From Watersipora subatra (lineage: Eukaryota; Bryozoa; Gymnolaemata; Cheilostomatida; Watersiporidae), in the NCBI RefSeq assembly GCF_963576615.1, contig NC_088711.1:18570182-18634181 (forward strand): a stretch of DNA of 64,000 bases, read 5' to 3'. Below the pieces are notes generated by a model, which searched no databases, was not told where the DNA came from, and was given only the letters and a program-made list of their open reading frames with translations. The translations under genes and the position numbers were made by a program. Of this stretch, positions 11,901 through 23,900 are shown piece after piece (the first letter of the stretch is position 1; each line of letters starts with the position of its first letter).

Positions 11901-14900
11901 GTGGACAAGGAGAACAAGAGGGCTACTATAATAGATATAACAGTACCCAATGACTACAATATAGCCAGCAAAGAAAAAGAAAAGGTAGAGAAATATCTCC
12001 CTCTTGGAGAAGAGATTGAAAAATGCTGGGATGTAAGAACAACTGTAATCCCAGTAGTCATTGGGGCACTGGGCGCAATAACACTGGCGCATAAAATGTG
12101 GCTTGCCCAAATACCAACAGCAATCAACTCAGGTGAGTTGCAGAAAAGTGCGCTATTGGGAACAGCTAAGATCTTGAGGCGAGTGCTTAAGCTCCCAGGT
12201 CTCTGGTAGGAGACCCGAGTTAGAGCAGAAATTGCCACCTATACGGGGTATCCGGGGTGAGGAAACAATTTTTTTATATACATGTATATATATAGATCTA
12301 TATATATATGCATATATATGAAAGAGACAAGACTTATTAAAAATGCATTCAAGCTGATTCTGGTGATTTAATTCGCAAAAGCGAACACGGTCACGTGGAA
12401 CAGTGAGATGTTCTGGCTGAAAGGCTAAGTACTACTTGTGAACAGGTGAGCTGAGGTTGTTGTCATGGGCACAACACGTGTTTCTTTAGCTGTTCCACAA
12501 AAAGGATTAATTTGCAGAGACAAAGTTTTCCTCGAGCGCTTTCCAAACCAGTGTTAGACTATGACCTACCTTCTAATTCCATTTGTCTCTAAATTGATAT
12601 AGCGCATGAGGATTTATTTTTTGTTCAACAATATAACTGTCAAAGCTGCCGATACAGTTGATAGCATAAGTGAACCCAAAACTGCTGCCTGTGTCAAGGT
12701 AAATGATTTTGTAAACCTAAAGGTTTGCTTTTTTTTTGTTATTTGTGCAGATATAAATTAGATTTACCAAAAGTAAATGCATTATTAATCTACTAATGCT
12801 CTTTCTTACAGAAATTTTTTAATCAAATATCACTACTTAAATTGCATAAAAAAAGACACACTATTTACTGTAGAAAATATGTGTTGCTGTGCAGATAAAT
12901 TTATGCATATTTGGTTATAATCCATCAAATGAATATAAAAACCTAATATATTTCTAACTTCCTTCCTCTCTTTCTTATAGACAACCCACCAAGAGTCCTC
13001 AGTCATTGGTGTGTATCAGTTGAATTTACTGACATCACCTGCACATTACTGACCAATGCCAACTATAAAGACCTCGTTGACTGGAGTGTTACATTCACCA
13101 CTATGTACGTTCACTACTGCATAAAAAATTAAATTGTTTCTAAAGTTTACTAAAACATTCTAACATACAAATCATAATAATTGCAGCATAGATATCACAA
13201 TAATGCAATCATGATTTATATATTTTAGATATCTATTTTCTATATTATATATAATATCTATTGTCTATATATATAAATTGTTGTTTGTCTGTCCAGTTAG
13301 CTATTAAAATCGAGCAATGAAAATCTATATTGTCGAAGATTTGATCTCGGAACCCATTTGGCTACATCAGAAATCATTTAAATATTTTCTTTAGAATTCC
13401 TGTGGCTGAAAGTGACATACATGTATGTGCTTCGTATATACATTATATATATACATTATACGCTGCTGTGTTAAGTGGTATTATGTTTGGCTGCTACACG
13501 CATAATATACTTTATATATACACTAGATGAATGCCCGGGCATTGCGTGGGATATAAAATAATTACCTAATAATTTAGAGTAACTTAAGCTAGTCTTAAGC
13601 CTTGCTATAATAAGAGCCTGAATGTGCAATAATGATAACGATAAGAAGAGCCTGAATATGAGCGATAATGAAATCTGCTCAACATTATGCTTCATGATGT
13701 TACACGTCATGGTCTAAGCGTCATAAGCATAATAAACAGTATTTTTGCAATCACTGCATAGGTATGTGCACAAATATTCTATAGTACGGCTTGGAAAATG
13801 TAGTGTAGCAGTTACATGTAGCTTATGCATTTGCAGAACTGGTTTTTCAAAACTCAATACCAGTGTGAAACTGCCAGCTTTTTATCGATATAACTGGACA
13901 CACAAATGACAGACAAACAGCATATAGCATCCGCATATGTGGCTGCCTCACATGTTTATGTAAGGCAGTTAGGCAACAAGGTTTTTTTAGGCTAATAATA
14001 CAGACGACTCATAACTGTCTAGTTTGTAATGCTGGTACAATTGGTTTGGATCAGAAGGTTTACTCACAAGCAAATAAACTGGCCGACACATGAGAAGTGT
14101 GGTTAAGCAGTAGGAAGCCTTTGATTTTGAAAAATTTGTAAGCGTCTATGAGCACTTTATAAAAGTCATAATTTTAGGTCAATGTTTGTTAAAGTTAAAA
14201 GCCTTAAAAGCTTCAAGTTTGAGCTTTTTATGTCAGCAATACAAATGAGTAACAGTAAAATTGGTTTATTCATGATGGTACACTTTGTCTTAGCTCTTCT
14301 TGCAAATATACAGGCTGACATGTAGGAGGATGTAATTAAATACTAAGAAACATGAAGATTTGATAAATATGCAAGTGTCTATGTCTATGAGCACAGTATC
14401 AAAACTATAGAGTGTAAAAGCATTCATATTTTCAGGTTACCACGAACGTGTGACGCTAAAGCATGCGAGAATGTTAGTTGCAATGAGGTGAAGTGGCTTC
14501 TTCCGTTGCCTGGTGATCCTGGTGGTAGGCTTCAGTGTACCATCAGAAACTGGTTATTTACTGATGTACCTTACAAGCTGACTATCATTGGATCAAACCC
14601 ATTCGTCAACTTTTCCTCCTATGTTGAAATGACTCTCAACTATGAGATAGGTAAGAGAAGCGCTATGATTATGAGCAGGCTAAACATTCACCTTTTTTGC
14701 TTTAACTGACAAAAGTTCCAAGTTTCAAAAAGTTTCATTCGCCATATGCTAGAAACTAGTTTGGCTGTAGAATCAGTTTCTTGCTTAATTTTTACATTCT
14801 ATTAAGAGAACTTGAATGCTGAAGCAAATGCGTTTAAAAGTTTAACTAAACTAAGCAGGATAACTGAACTTCAGAGTTTTGACTGTATACTTAGCAATTT

Positions 14901-17900
14901 AACTAAAGGTAAGAGTCTTACTGTACTTACCAAGATAACTTACGGTAACTTAAAAGGTTTGACTGTACCTAGCAAGATGACTGAACTTTGGCACATCAAC
15001 CGGACTTACGAAAATAATTAAACTTTAGAGGTTTGACTGTACCTAACAAGATAGCTGAACTTTGGCACATCAACCGTACTCACCAAAATAACTGACCTTT
15101 AGAGGTTTGGTTGCGCCCAGCAAAACGATTGAACTTTTAAAAACTGACCTCAAAAGGTAAATTTGCTGCAATGAGCCAAATATGTATTTAGAGTGCAATT
15201 TACTATTTTTATACCATCGCTTAAGGTTATGCGCCAACATGTAGCCAAAAATACTAATTACTCCATGGTAAGTTATTGGTGCTCGGCTTCTGTATTGTAG
15301 TCCAACTTTCACAACTTCAAATTCTGAATCACACCAATGAAGCTGTTCATGTTCAGCTGTCTGGTAGAATGATAACAAGAATTCTACAACTTTATGATAG
15401 TCCAGGACCTAATGAAGGTAGTATAGCGGACAATGGGATTAGGTACAAAGTCACCGTTAACAGCGAGTCACTGAGTGCTACTGAGGCCAACTGGACGGTA
15501 AGTATTTGACAAAATATAAATTATGTATACTTTATAAATAAGTAATACTTGGCCAAGTAGTATTGTATCATATTGTATACATGTGTTCTATAAATAAGTA
15601 TTACTTAACCAAGTAGTAGTATAGTATTATATTGTATACACATGTTCTATAAATAAGTAATACTTAACCAAGCAGTACCATTGTATCATATTGTATACAC
15701 ATGCTCTATAAATAAGTTATACTTAACCAAGTAGTAGTACAGTATCATATTGTATACACATGTTCTATAAATAAGTAATACTTAACCAAGCAGTACCATT
15801 GTATCATATTGTATACACATGCTCAATAAATAAGTTATACTTATTAAGTACTAGTACTGCATTATGTTGTATACGGTGTTGGCCAGCTGAGTACAATTTC
15901 TCATCTATGAAAAACCATCGTGCTGCATTTACTAGCTATATAATTAAGTAGTTTGCTTATCACATCTGCTTGCATTTGTGAATTAATAATAATTGATGAT
16001 GCTTTTTCAAACACTAACATAGTTTGATAAGCTACAAATATTTCTCTTCTCTTTAACAGAAGTTTTGTAAATAGAGACATTCACAAACTTCTATTTTAGG
16101 TGCCAAAAACGTACATATTTCAAGACAGAAGCGCTGATGCGTGGCTTCAGATTCCAGACCTCCTGCCATTCACTCTTTATTCAATTGAAGTTATGTCCCA
16201 AATATGTAGCACTGCTAATGAAGATGTCTGGAGTCCACCTAGCATAACTTATATACAGACAAAAGAACAGCGTAGGTTGAACCCTCACTACTGCTTTATT
16301 TCTGATTTATACTTTCACAATGAATGTTCATTTAAATGCTTGATTGTGCCATAGTAAGTTCCTAGTATAGCTCCTAGTATAGCTAGCAACTAACGAGTAT
16401 TCAAGACCAGCCATAAATAACAGCATTCAAGTAGGTCTGGCATGCATGTACATGTTGTCCTTAAGATTTTTAGCTCAAAATTCTGACTTAGACTTATACC
16501 TGCCATATATTATGGCCCAAATTAAGTGGTGGGCTACCAGTGGCGTATCAGTGGCTACCAGTGGCGTACCTGTGTCTGGATTATTTTAATCCTATGGTTC
16601 CACCAGTACTGAGAATGAAATATGAAACTAGCTAAAAGCTCATGCACGCTGAATGCGCGGTCTTTTCATATAACAGTGAAGCAAGGAAGTACAGACTTAA
16701 CAAAAGGCTGGCGCATGATTGAAAGGAAAGTAAAGCTACTCTGTATAAAATGCATAAGAAGAAAGAAAAAGAGAAAGTAGGTAACTGTCACAGTATTGAA
16801 TTAAAAAATTACTTAAAAATCTGGATTATTCAAAACTATGGAAATGGGTATTGCAGTTAGCAGAAATAACATATGAACTTAAGCAATAAAGTTGGCCAAA
16901 GCACACCTAAATACAAGTAAACAATCCACTGCAACTGCAAACTGGTGTTCTCCGTTTATAAAAAGAACAAATTTTGTGTTCAAAGAAAAACTAAAATTAC
17001 ACAAAAGCTCTCAGCAAACTTTGAATAAAAAATTACAAACTTCCACAAATAGACTGAGTCAATGATAAGACCACCCACCATGTCAGATTAGGCCTATAAA
17101 CAAAACTACTCACTTTTTATACGCTTAGCAATAAATCTATTGACACAAAACGCAAAATGGGCATTTTGGTTAAAAGTACAAGTGATGAAAAGGCCAAGGT
17201 TAAAATTGTGTCAAGTTGTTACGAAACTAAAGCCAATGGTTATATTCAAAAGAAAAACTGTGCCAAAAATGAAGTATCCTCTAGGTGTTTTTGTCTATGC
17301 ACACTTGAACCGGGAAGCAAATGCATTTAGAGGTTTGACTATACTTAACAAAGTACTTGAACTTTAAAGGTTTGACTGTACTTAGCAAGCTAACTGAAGT
17401 TTAGAGGTTTGACTGTACTTAGCAAGCTAACTGAACTTTAGAGGTTTGACTGTACAAAAACAAACTGAATTTGAGAAGTTCCAATCAAAAATGGCCGGTT
17501 GAATGAAGGTGGGATTGATTTATGATATCAATAAGTAAGGTATGGAATAAGTATAAAGGTGATATGTTCTGTTCTGATTTAACAAAATACTTCATAGCAC
17601 GCCTGCAGTGAAACAATACTGTAACTGCTGTTATCCCACAAAGATTAACATCTGTTGTTCAGCTTCACGATGTTTGTCTAAATAAATCTATGATGACACG
17701 ATGACAATATTCAATCAGAATAGCATAAATAGATGACATAACAAGAAAAATCCTTTACAAAAGGTGACAATATGCCTGCCTTAAGGCTAGAATTGTTGAG
17801 CAATTTTGTAGTAAAATCTTGAGATGGTGTTTGCATAGAAACTGTCATAAAATTATTAAAACAAATATGGAGCTTCCAATTCGTTGGATAGAAAAAAATG

Positions 17901-20900
17901 TGATTGCTGGTAGCGAAGGCTTTCTAGATGATGGCGAAGCTTCTATGAGTGATTTAAATACATGAAATAACCTTTTGTATCTCATGATGAACAGCGTTAA
18001 AATTCAATTTTGAAAGAATTTAACCCAACAATACTCGATGTGACATACGTAACGACAGTTTCGTAGAGTTACCCTATCATAAATAAAATGTGGAAAAACT
18101 TTCATTTAGTTCAGAAAGAGTAATCTTTTAGCTACACATTAATTCTAAAGTTGATTGGTTTACAATTAGTCATGTGACCTGCGGCCATTTTAGTTAGTCA
18201 AGCACACCAGAACTATCAAGCTGGAAACATTAGTGTTATGTTACATTATGTTACTGGAAACATTATGTGTTACGTTGCATTACGTTACTGGAAACATTAT
18301 GTGTTACGTTACATTACATTACTGAAAACATTATGTGTTACGTTGCATTATGTTACTGGAAACATTATGTGTTATGTTACATTACATTACTGAAAACATT
18401 ATGTGTCATGTTACATTACGTTACTGGAAACATTATGTGTTACGTTACATTACGCTACTGTAACATGTCAACATTTCACATAATAAAAAATCTAGAGTAA
18501 TAATATCAAAATGCAATTTTTGTTTTCATGATCTAAAATATCACACAAGTTGGTGTAAAAGGAAGGGAAAAATTGAGTACCCTACTTAATCTTCAGTCTG
18601 AGTACTGCAGGGTTAAAGCTTAGTAATGATCTTCAGTCTGAGTACTGCGGGGTTAAAGCTTAGTAATGATCTTCAGTCTGAGTACTGCAGGGTTAAAGCT
18701 TAGTAATGATCTTCAGTCTGAGTACTGCAGGGTTAAAGCTTAGTAATGATCTTCAGTCTGAGTACTGCAGGGTTAAAGCTTAGTAATGATCTTTAGTCTG
18801 AGTACTGCAGGGTTAAAGCTTAGTAATGATCTTCAGTCTGAGTATTGCAGGGTTAAAGCTTAGTAATGATCTTCAGTCTGAGTACTGCAGGGTTAAAGCT
18901 TAGTAATGATCTTCAGTCTGAGTACTGCAGGGTTAAAGCTTAGTAATGATCTTCAGTCTGAGTACTGCAGGGTTAAAGCTTAGTAATGATCTTCAGTCTG
19001 AGTACTGCAGGGTTAAAGCTTAGTAATGATCTTCAGTCTGAGTACTGCAGGGTTAAAGCTTAGTAATGATGTTCAGTCTGAGTACTGCAGGGTTAAAGCT
19101 TAGTAATGATCTTCAGTCTGAGTACTGCAGGGTTAAAGCTTAGTAATGATGTTCAGTCTGAGTACTGCAGGGTTAAAGCTTAGTAATGATCTTCAGTCTG
19201 AGTACTGCAGGGTTAAAGCTTAGTAATGATGTTTTATTGGCTTTATATGTTTTATTTCTTTATATATGATGGTTTTATTGTCAATCTATTAAGAGACTTT
19301 CCTTTTCATGCTTATATGTTTATACATATATTTATATTATATAAGCATATTATAGATAAATATATTGTCATTATATTATAAATATATATGTAAGCATATG
19401 TGTTGTCAGCTGTTAGATACTAAATGGATTGTGACCTTAATTGAATATTGACTTTGCGCTAATATTCAATTATTTTATTTTAATTTTTGTGTTTATAACC
19501 CAAACATGTTTATCAAATACAATGTTTAATGATAAATGTTTGTGACCCCGTGCTGGAGGTTTGATAGACAGGTGGCTGTTTAGAGTGCTGTACCTCTTGT
19601 TTACAAGAGGTACAGCACTCTAAACAACTGAGGTACAGCCCTCAGTTATAAAGGTTTGCATTTTAATCCTGCCTATAAGTGAACACCTAAATTTTGAAAG
19701 ATCATTTCAGGTTTAAAAACTTGATGTATACATTGTAAATTATGGTATGCCAAATCAAATTGACATTTTAAAATTCTAACCTGCAACAGTTTTGATACAA
19801 ATACAAGATTATTGCAATGCATGTTATTATACACTTTACTAAGAAGCCCATATTATGTTTTTTTTACAAAATAGTTTGTAAAACGATAAAATGATGAAAA
19901 AGGCAGTTCATTTAGTCAAGCGGCTCCTGTTAATTGTACACATATATTTATATCTCAATGTTTGTCTTTTTGTTTAACATTTTGTCCAGTTATAGCAATT
20001 CAAATCTAGCAAGGCAGGTTCGCACAGCACTGGATTTGATCTCAGGACCTCCAGATGTAGAGGCGGTGAACTTTACCATTGAGCTATGTGGAAAACAACA
20101 GACTCATTGGGAAAATAGTCATTTCATTGGTTGAGATACTCACGCGTGAAGTGCTTGTTTAGGGTTAATAACTAGTTCTATTAACTGGTATTTGTAACAA
20201 TTGTTAAGCTGGCTCAAAAAACACGAGTATTGTTTTAGTCAAGTTTTTAGTAAAGATTTTAGTAAAGATCTAGCTTTCTAGGTAAGTTACTCAAGTTCAT
20301 TAGGTAATTATTCTATTACTCGTGCAATGCCTGACATTCGGCTAGTGTTTTTATAATTGTTAGTACCCTGGCAGTGGCCATGAGAGATTTTCAGGTGTGA
20401 TGATAAAGCACAGAGAATTCTACATTGTAGAACCTCAAGCGGCTCCTGAAAATAGTCCATATGGCTTTGCTATCATAAAAAGATCAATTAGGTGTCATTC
20501 CGAGCGATTGGCCACACTTTACTGGAAGGTAGGTTGGTTATTGTTAGTTTACAGTGTGTTTCCTAGATTCCTGATGAATTGATACATAGATGTTAAAGAG
20601 GTAAGAAACTAACCACTGCTAGAGATAACGTGTTATATCAGTTGTATCATGTGTTTCATTGACAGAAAGTTCCAGAAGTTCCAGGAAAGGCAAACGGAAA
20701 GATAATTTCATATTCTATCTACAATTTAAGGTCACTAGGGTTGACTTCCAGCCAGGTTTTTGAACAAATCAGGCAGCCTTCTTATAATCAGACACTGAAT
20801 AACTTGGCTCAGGTAAGAATCTTGAATTAATTATCAGAAAAGCCATGTCACTAGTTTATGTACGACTGTAAACAAATAATGCGCTAATGTCTTCAGTGAT

Positions 20901-23900
20901 GACAGCTGATATTGTTTGTTTATCAAACTATGCATTTGAAAATGTGTAATGAAATTACCAGGGGCACAACATTTAAGTTTTAGCATTAAAATAATGCCTA
21001 GATATCGAATATATAAATAATATAGAAATATATATATTTTTAAAATATGTCTGTATGTCTGTATGTCGTATATCTGTCTGCGTTTCGGCTATGGCTAGTA
21101 TTAGAATAGCATAACTGGGCAACAATGCTGACGCAATGCCATTGCCTACTGGCATTTGAAGCTTACTAACTAGGTTAGTGGAATTTTCCATTGGCAATGT
21201 CCAGGCCACTTGGCAATGGCCTGCCTCTTGCTGGAGAGTTGCCTGCTAGCAAGTGGTCAGCAAATCTCATCATTTCTTATTGTTTATAAGCTGATTTTTA
21301 ATACCCGGGCAACGCCGAGAGGCATAGCTAGTAATATATAAATGTAACAGCATTGTTGACAAAAGGTGAATTTTAATCAATGTTGAAAGATAAGTGTAGT
21401 ATGAAAGTCATATAATTTTTTGTGATACAGCTGTTTTGTGGACTAAATGTCACACAATCACTAAATTCTGGACAAGCAATTAATTAAATGAATAAAATGT
21501 TAGCCAATTTAGATCTGAAATCCAAAAACTTTAACTCAACCCAACTCAAACCCACAAATTTCAGCTCAACCTAACTCAAACCCAAAAATTTCAACTTAAA
21601 CTGACGCTCCAACCAAATGAGCTAAATGGGTAACTTGAAACATCTCCGATCACTTTCGCCGACCTTTGTTCCCTGTATTTTCTGGCAAAAGATCTAATAG
21701 GCAGACGAACTAAGGCCATTTTATATAAATCTTTTGTTTTCTTAGTCATCCTTGTGTTTAGTTGTACCGATTAAAATCTAGCGATTAAAAATCTGCTTCA
21801 CAGAGAAGTTGATCTCAGTATCTCTAGGTCTGAAGACCAGCAATCTAAACCACAACACTACAACCATTCAGCTGACCACAGGAATAAATTCTTGTGATTA
21901 CATTAATTCCATTGGTTAAAATACTGAAATGATTCAGACTTGAAGTGCTTGGGGTTATTAACTAGCACAGTTGATCATTACGCATAACGTAACGATTATC
22001 AAGCTGGCTTAAAACACCGCTATTTTTTTAGTAAAAGTTAAAACTGTTAGCTTAAGACGTAAGTTACCCAAATGTTTTAGACAATTATTTTATTACCAAC
22101 ATTCAGCTAATAATGAAAAAAAGATTAAAGCAATTCTTCTTGCAAGAATTATTAATATTATTAATACAATATTAATAATTCTTGCAAACATTTAGGTCAC
22201 TTAGTCACTTGCTCTCATAAGTCAGCCCTACATCCTTGTCAATATTTAGCAATAACACTGGTCTTTTTCATAATCATTCATATTCTTGACATTCCAATAT
22301 CATAAATGTTAAGAAGCTTCATGGGGTCAACATGTCTTTAGTTAATCAGAATCTGTCTTCAAGCTGGCTGCTAGAAAATGATGTTGAGGTTTTACAAAGT
22401 TCAGAACTCTATCTCTCAATTTGCTTAGATTATAAAATCACTAGCTGAATACCCGGCTTTACACGAGCGATAAAAAAGGTTCTTCAACAAAAAATTTATT
22501 TTTAATCAACATATACGACATTTACCATTCTAACTCTTAAATGAAGGTGTTTGTTTATTTCTCTGTAATTCATACTGTACTGGCTGTGGTGTTTGCTACA
22601 GCCCTATACTGATTACAATAGCGTTGTTGACCACGTCAGTAAGCATTTTTCTTTATGTATGGGCACATATTTTTCTTCTGGTATGGCTTCACGCTTAACA
22701 CTTAACACTAGCTGAAGAGTTAAGCGTGAAGCCATGAAAATGTTTTAGGTGTAATGAACATGTAGAAAATTATTCCATCATCCAACACTGTAGCCGCTTG
22801 GCCTAGTGGATTGACTGCCTGCAGACCAAAAAGTTCCAAGTTCAAATTCATTGTGAAGTAATTTGTCACTTATAAAACTTTATCGCTACAACCAGACACA
22901 CAAATGACAGACAAACATTGAGATTTTATACATAGATGATCCAAAATATCATACTCTAAAGTCCCTATTATTTTAAGGTAGACAATTGTCATATTTTGAT
23001 ATCTACTTATTATTTTCAGGTCTCTGTAGATGGAGAAAAGACTTTTGCTGAAATTTGTGTTGGTAGTGAGTACTCTGAGTTGATGCTGGCTCCAATGAAT
23101 TCTGTTGGCTTTGGTCAGCAATCTGCCAAATACTACATTCCTGCAAAAAATGAAGGTTAGGATTTATCCAAATTGGTATTGAAACATGGGAAGCCTTAAC
23201 ACATCGAAGTCTGTGTTGGTATTGAAACATGGGAAACTGTTTTTCCACCAGATCCCTCCCCCTGGTAAACTCAGATGTGTACTTTTGCTTTGTTTTTTTT
23301 TGCATTTCCTTTTATATGAAATCACCAAATTTTAGTTGCTTTTGTACATGTACCTGATACATTTCGAGTTTAATTCTGAGGTTTCAAGTTGATTGAAATA
23401 TTAATTTTGGAGATATTACTAAAATACCAAAGGCATTTCTAGCTGTCCGAAAAATCCAAAATGGTGCTGACAGCATTAGTTTCTCATGAAGCACTGATTG
23501 AAACTCCTGGTAATGAAGGATTAAAAATAGACAAAAGCTAGAAAGCTTCTTCTCCTCAGCAACAAGAGTTTTATACTAAATCTATTTGTTTTTCTATTCA
23601 TAACAAATATACACACTTTTTCAGACTCGGTGTGCTGCAACTGCAACTACAAGATTTCTGTTTTTTTCAATGAATTCTACAAGCTTCAAAATAATATTTA
23701 GTTAAAAAGGAGTTGTGTCCTTCTGTGAGCTTTCACAGTTGATGGAAAGTTGCTAATACAGTAGAGGACTAGGTTTATAAAACTAGGCTTCAAGCGTTAA
23801 GCAAGTGGAACTGTTGAAAAATGTAGGGGTAGGCAGGATGTTGTATGTCACTCTGTACCTCAAGATTTGAAAAATTTTTAAAACTTTGACATTACTAGGT

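Larger units (their letters stand above)
8829..12275 (+). mobile_element. RLE-type retrotransposon, copy 3 (near full length, inactivated)
   Basis: The longest copy (about 3.45 kb). It starts in TA repeats with a tRNA-like head. Next comes an N-terminal region with a [15 protein letters not shown] and RMRQLW pattern resembling Myb-like DNA-binding segments, then a charged linker (9670-10000), RT, zinc knuckle and endonuclease. Damage relative to copy 1: a frame change near 9180, an in-frame stop at 9640-9642, a roughly 20-bp insertion with stops at about 10349-10370, TAC to TAA at about 10499, AAA to TAA at about 11254, a 1-bp insertion near 11565, a 12-bp deletion removing the knuckle histidine near 11680, and a small deletion near 11843. 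It cannot make the protein. Confidence 0.85.
4008..12980. other. Large receptor intron colonised by repeats
   Basis: This intron separates the second Ig exon from the first cytokine-receptor-module exon. It holds a purine-only tract (about 4607-4885), a long AT microsatellite (5823-5912) and three RLE-type retrotransposon copies (5913-12275). Nothing recognisable was found in 4008-4600, 4900-5800 or 12280-12980. Confidence 0.7.
16272..20394. other. Receptor intron between the cytokine-binding module and FnIII domains
   Basis: No exon was found. The intron contains the 37-bp minisatellite (17330-17470), the 34-bp array, the 40-bp array, a perfect palindrome and a Helitron-like element, each listed separately. 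Nothing recognisable was found in 16300-17300, 17480-18220 or 19240-19570. Confidence 0.6.

Noticed and set aside
5925..12209. The RT copies as exons of a host gene
   Set aside because: The three copies repeat the same protein, share a 3' end, and have lesions and TA junctions typical of retrotransposon insertions.
18267..18500. Open frame with Tyr/Cys/Leu-rich repeats
   Set aside because: It lies entirely over the 34-bp tandem repeat and has no splice signals or similarity.
18591..19230. Regular direct repeats that could be taken for a CRISPR array
   Set aside because: The 40-bp units are contiguous with no unique spacers, and the genome is animal; it is a minisatellite. The same holds for the 30-, 31- and 34-bp arrays.
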